In this document: one piece after another, positions 15,084 to 18,276 of the stretch
Position numbering within the stretch: position 1 is the stretch's first letter
How the letters are laid out: every line of letters starts with the position of its first letter
DNA from: an uncultured Megasphaera sp.
GTDB taxonomy: Bacteria > Bacillota > Negativicutes > Veillonellales > Megasphaeraceae
Length of the DNA stretch: 18,276 bases
Direction: 5' to 3'
NCBI GenBank assembly: GCA_900554215.1
Contig: USGG01000037.1
Location: 1 to 18,276 of the forward strand
Notes under the pieces: generated by a model
Seen by the model: the letters and a program-made list of their open reading frames with translations, nothing else
Database searches by the model: none
What the model was told of the DNA's origin: nothing
Program-made: the position numbers and the translations under genes

Positions 15084-15361
15084 CAACAAGTCAAAATAAA
15101 AATGCGTTGAAGAGAAATAGTAGGTTCCAGAAAGTTTGCAGAGAGCTGCTGGCCGGTGAGAAGCAGCAACGGAATGGAAGTGAACTCGTCTCTAAGCAGC
15201 TCGCTGAAATGACAGTAGGTGGAGCCGGGGCCTGGCCGTTAACAAACAGGAGGGTATCGACGATATGTCCGTACCTATAGAGAGCATGCCTTTGGGCATG
15301 AATGAGAGTGGTAACGCGTAAGGATATCTTTCGTCTCTTAACGAGGCGAAAGATTTTTTTA
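15084..15361 (+). ncRNA. T-box riboswitch leader, leucine-specific
   Basis: A T-box leader senses uncharged tRNA by pairing a specifier codon with the anticodon and the T-box bulge with the tRNA 3' end, which stops termination. Stem I is closed by AGAGA (15111-15115) and TCTCT (15189-15193), contains AGTA (15119-15122), and has a distal hairpin GCTGCT/AGCAGC (15145-15150, 15162-15167). The specifier after GAA is CTC (15185-15187), a leucine codon that pairs with tRNA-Leu(GAG). A hairpin CATGCC/GGCATG (15285-15300) sits in the Stem III position. The T-box sequence AGAGTGGTAACGCG (15305-15318) differs slightly from the common AGGGTGGNACCGCG. A terminator follows. The target leuA fits the codon. 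Exact 5' and 3' ends are estimates. Confidence 0.92.
15326..15361 (+). terminator. Regulated terminator of the leu T-box
   Basis: ATCTTTCGTCTC (15326-15337) pairs over 12 bp, with one G-T pair, with GAGGCGAAAGAT (15343-15354) around the loop TTAAC. A run of seven T follows. The left arm contains CGTCTCT, which can instead pair with AGAG of the T-box to form the antiterminator. Confidence 0.93.
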
Positions 15362-15416
15362 TTTTGATTATGTTATATTTGCCGTATGTATTTCATGATC
15401 AAGGAGAGATGGAAGT

Positions 15417-17159
15417 ATGAGAAACGTAGAACATTACAAAAAAGGGTATTACATGCCCCCTGTCGTCGATATGTCGTGGGCATATAAGGATTGCCCCGAC
15501 AAGGCCCCCGTGTGGTGCAGCGTCGATTTGCGCGACGGCAACCAGGCCCTCATCATTCCTATGAGCCTTGATGAAAAAATCGAATTTTACAAGACCCTCG
15601 TAGCCATGGGCTTTAAGGAAATCGAAGTAGGCTTCCCGGCAGCGTCGGAAACGGAATACGAATTCCTGCGCTACCTCGTCGAACACGACATGATTCCTGA
15701 TGATGTGACTGTCCAGGTACTGACACAGGCTCGCGAGCACATCATCCGCAAGACCTTCGAGGCCCTGCAGGGCGTCAAGAACGCCATCGTCCACGTCTAC
15801 AACTCGACGTCCTTTGCCCAGCGGCAGCAGGTCTTCCGCATGTCCAAGGAAGAAATCAAGCAGATTGCCGTCGACGGCGCAAAATTGCTTCAGCGCCTGA
15901 CAGACGAAGCTGGGGCCGACTACCGTTTCGAATATTCGCCGGAAAGCTTTACCGGTACCGAGCCGGAATACGCCTTGGAAGTGTGCAACGCCGTTCTGGA
16001 CGTATGGAAGCCTACGGCTGACCGCAAGGCCATCATCAACCTGCCGTCGACGGTGCAGATGTCCATGCCGCACGTCTTCGCCGCCCAGATCGCCTACATG
16101 TCGCAGAACCTGAAATACCGCGACAACGTCGTCTTGTCTGTCCATCCGCATAACGACCGCGGCACGGGCGTAGCCGACGCAGAAATGGCCCTCCTGGCCG
16201 GGGCGGACCGCGTCGAAGGGACGCTGTTCGGCAACGGAGAGCGGACGGGCAACGTCGATATCGTCACCGTGGCCATGAATATGTTCGCCTTGGGCGTCGA
16301 CCCGCAGCTTGATTTTTCCAACATGCCCAAGCTCGTCGACACGTACGAACGGGTGACGCGCATGTACGTCCATCCCAGACAGCCCTACGCAGGCCAGCTG
16401 GTCTTCGCCGCCTTCTCCGGCTCCCATCAGGACGCCATCGCCAAGGGCATGCATTTCCGCGAAGAAAGAAACGAGCAGTACTGGACCTGTCCGTACCTGT
16501 ATATCGATCCGCACGACGTGGGCCGTACCTATGACTCCGACGTCATCCGCATCAACAGCCAGTCCGGCAAGGGCGGCGTAGGCTTCATCATGGAGCAGAA
16601 TTACGGCATTGACATGCCCAAGAAGATGCGCGAAGATTTCAGCTATTTCGTCAAGAACGTATCGGACCACAAGCATCAGGAGCTCAAGCCGGCTGAAATC
16701 TACGACGTATTCGAGCAGCATTACTTGAACGTAGGCTGGCCTCTGAAGGTAGAAAACTTCTTCGTCCAGAAATTCGGCGGCCAGTGGATCGGCAAGATTT
16801 TAGTCAAGGCCGACGAAGAGGAGGTCATCCTGGAAGGGCGGGGCAACGGCCAGCTCAACGCTATCAGCAACGCTATCTGCGAGGCCTACGGCATCGAAAT
16901 CGACAACCTCGTGTACAGCGAACACGATTTGGACCGCGGCTCCGACTCGCGCGGTATCGCTTATTTCGGCCTGACAGACAAGCAGGGCCGCACGACCTGG
17001 GGCGCCGGCGTCGATACGGATACGATGACCGCTTCGATTTTCGCCTTTATCACGGCGATCAACCGCATGGAAGGCATGGCCCAGCGCGTCCGCTTCCGCC
17101 ACCTGACGTCCGATCCGGCGGCGGTCAGCGAATTCAAGGCTATTGCAGGACAACACTAA
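15417..17159 (+). CDS. leuA: 2-isopropylmalate synthase, long (LeuA2) type
   Basis: LeuA condenses acetyl-CoA with 2-oxoisovalerate, the committed step of leucine synthesis. The 580-residue product begins MRNVEHYKKGYYMPP and has the DRE-TIM barrel motifs SVDLRDGNQAL (Asp37, Arg39, Asp40) and HPHNDRGTG (His243, His245, Asn246, Asp247), with GERTGNVD. The C-terminal 140 residues or so form the regulatory domain expected for leucine feedback. The length and the PYLYIDPHDVGR segment match the long form also seen in actinobacteria and fungi. AAGGAG lies 10 bases before the ATG. Control is by the T-box leader. leuC follows after 70 bases. Confidence 0.96.
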   Translation: MRNVEHYKKGYYMPPVVDMSWAYKDCPDKAPVWCSVDLRDGNQALIIPMSLDEKIEFYKTLVAMGFKEIEVGFPAASETEYEFLRYLVEHDMIPDDVTVQVLTQAREHIIRKTFEALQGVKNAIVHVYNSTSFAQRQQVFRMSKEEIKQIAVDGAKLLQRLTDEAGADYRFEYSPESFTGTEPEYALEVCNAVLDVWKPTADRKAIINLPSTVQMSMPHVFAAQIAYMSQNLKYRDNVVLSVHPHNDRGTGVADAEMALLAGADRVEGTLFGNGERTGNVDIVTVAMNMFALGVDPQLDFSNMPKLVDTYERVTRMYVHPRQPYAGQLVFAAFSGSHQDAIAKGMHFREERNEQYWTCPYLYIDPHDVGRTYDSDVIRINSQSGKGGVGFIMEQNYGIDMPKKMREDFSYFVKNVSDHKHQELKPAEIYDVFEQHYLNVGWPLKVENFFVQKFGGQWIGKILVKADEEEVILEGRGNGQLNAISNAICEAYGIEIDNLVYSEHDLDRGSDSRGIAYFGLTDKQGRTTWGAGVDTDTMTASIFAFITAINRMEGMAQRVRFRHLTSDPAAVSEFKAIAGQH

Positions 17160-17172
17160 ACCGACAACGCAG

Positions 17173-17196
17173 GGGTGCGCCGGCGACGGCGCGCCC
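17173..17196 (+). other. Intercistronic hairpin between leuA and leuC
   Basis: GGGTGCGCC (17173-17181) pairs with GGCGCGCCC (17188-17196) in a 9-bp, nearly all GC stem with one G-T pair and a 6-base loop. AATATATTG follows with no T run, so it does not look like an intrinsic terminator. RNA processing or protection of the leuA end is a plausible role. Confidence 0.7.
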
Positions 17197-17229
17197 AATA
17201 TATTGATATCAGAGGAGGAATAGACTCAC

Positions 17230-18276
17230 ATGGGAATGACGATGACGCAGAAGATACTGGCAAAGCACGCCGGCCTTCCTTCTGTCAAAGCAGGAGATTT
17301 GATTACGTGCAAGTTAGACATGGTATTAGCCAACGACATAACGGCGCCGCCGGCTATCGCTGAATTCAATAAAATCGGCCGGCCCGTTTTCGACAAGGAT
17401 AAAATCGCCTTGGTGCCGGACCACTTCACGCCGAATAAAGACATTAAATCGGCGGGCCTGGCGAAAATCGTCCGCGATTTTGTCAGAGAACACGAAATTA
17501 CCCATTACTTTGAAGTCGGCCGCGTCGGCATTGAGCACGTCCTCTTGCCCGAGCAGGGCATCGTAGGCCCGGGCATGCTGACCATCGGCGCCGACTCCCA
17601 TACCTGTACGTACGGCGCTCTGGGCGGCTTTGCCACCGGCGTCGGCTCGACCGATTTGGGCGTGGCCATGGCCACGGGCGAAGCGTGGTTCAAGGTGCCC
17701 GAAGCCATCAACGTCCACTTGACGGGCCAAAAGCCCGACGACATTACGGGCAAGGACGTCATGCTGACCCTCATCGGCATGATCGGCGTCGACGGCGCGC
17801 TGTATAAGTCGCTGGAATTCACCGGCGAAGGCGTGGCGGCCCTCACCATGACCGACCGCCTGACCATTGCCAATATGGCTATCGAAGCCGGCGCGAAGAA
17901 CGGCATTTTCCCCGTCGACGAACAGACGATGGCCTATGAACAAGGCCGCGTCAACTACGAATACGACGTCGTCACAGCCGACGAAGATGCCGAATACTGC
18001 CGGACTGTAGCGATTAACCTGTCCGAACTGAAGCCTGTCGTAGCCTTCCCGCACCTGCCGGGCAATACGAAGGTCGTCGGCACCTTCGGCGACATCGCCA
18101 TCGATCAGGTCGTCATCGGCTCCTGCACGAACGGCCGTCTGGAAGATTTGGAAATCGCCGCGTCGATTCTGAAGGGGCGGAAGGTTCATCCCCGCGTCCG
18201 CTGCATCGTCATCCCCGGCAGCCAGCAGGTCTATATGGACGCCATGAAGGCCGGCTATATCGAAACCTTCATTACG
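17230..18276 (+). CDS. leuC: 3-isopropylmalate dehydratase large subunit, 3' truncated by the window
   Basis: LeuC with LeuD isomerises 2-isopropylmalate to 3-isopropylmalate, using a [4Fe-4S] cluster. The frame from ATG 17230 stays open to the last base, giving 349 of a usual 420 or so residues. Marks are MTQKILAKHAGLPSVKAGD, LANDITAPPAI, PDHFTPNKD, GADSHTCTYGALGGFATGVGSTDLG (Asp122, His124) and the first cluster cysteine Cys299 in GSCTNGRLEDL. The other two cluster cysteines should lie past the window. The short form resembles the archaeal/HacA-like LeuC group. GAGGAGGAA is 11 bases before the ATG. leuD and leuB are expected downstream. Confidence 0.95.
   Translation, partial: MGMTMTQKILAKHAGLPSVKAGDLITCKLDMVLANDITAPPAIAEFNKIGRPVFDKDKIALVPDHFTPNKDIKSAGLAKIVRDFVREHEITHYFEVGRVGIEHVLLPEQGIVGPGMLTIGADSHTCTYGALGGFATGVGSTDLGVAMATGEAWFKVPEAINVHLTGQKPDDITGKDVMLTLIGMIGVDGALYKSLEFTGEGVAALTMTDRLTIANMAIEAGAKNGIFPVDEQTMAYEQGRVNYEYDVVTADEDAEYCRTVAINLSELKPVVAFPHLPGNTKVVGTFGDIAIDQVVIGSCTNGRLEDLEIAASILKGRKVHPRVRCIVIPGSQQVYMDAMKAGYIETFIT

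Noticed and set aside
15068..15280. A 70-codon plus-strand frame ahead of leuA, considered as a leader peptide.
   Set aside because: It starts inside the -10 box, has no ribosome binding site and no run of leucine codons, and is fully explained as T-box RNA.
15399..16721. A 440-codon open frame on the minus strand.
   Set aside because: It is the antisense shadow of leuA. Its translation has no family features and it would run into the T-box terminator region.

Overview
The window reads as a chromosome segment of a GC-rich member of the Negativicutes (Veillonellaceae/Megasphaera-like diderm Firmicutes). That placement is inferred from gene order (nadD-yqeK-LCP-rsfS-cvfB; mreBCD-mrdA-minD-rodA followed by two TIGR-type radical-SAM-associated genes), Firmicute-style AGGAGG ribosome binding sites, and a T-box leader. 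No database search was possible. No phage, insertion sequence or CRISPR array is visible.

Layout. (1) Positions 1-78 do not continue proA. They read best on the minus strand as part of a PEGA-like domain, so the left edge looks like a chimeric or rearranged junction. (2) 79-4645, plus strand: the 3' three quarters of proA, an unlisted 53-codon single-pass membrane protein coupled to proA by TAATG, nadD, yqeK, an LCP-family protein, rsfS and a CvfB-like S1 protein. These overlap or lie a few bases apart, as in one operon for proline/NAD synthesis, nucleotide turnover, envelope polymer transfer and ribosome/RNA functions. (3) 4646-4811: a weak terminator and an extended -10 promoter. (4) 4812-13919, plus strand: the elongasome operon mreB-mreC-mreD-mrdA-minD-rodA plus two genes of the TIGR03960/TIGR03936 pair, closed by a strong hairpin that also serves the convergent gene. 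MinD is present with no minC or minE beside it and has a long charged tail.

(5) 14010-14936, minus strand: a tRNA-Arg(CCG) gene with its own promoter and terminator, followed closely by a 243-residue protein that keeps the outline of type I 3-dehydroquinate dehydratase (AroD) but has lost the Schiff-base lysine, the catalytic histidine and the substrate-binding arginines. It looks like a pseudoenzyme and is the most unusual gene here. (6) 14937-18276, plus strand: an AT-rich stretch with three interlocking inverted repeats, a promoter, a T-box riboswitch with a CTC (leucine) specifier and terminator, then leuA and the start of leuC with an intercistronic hairpin. Leucine synthesis is thus predicted to be switched on when tRNA-Leu is uncharged.
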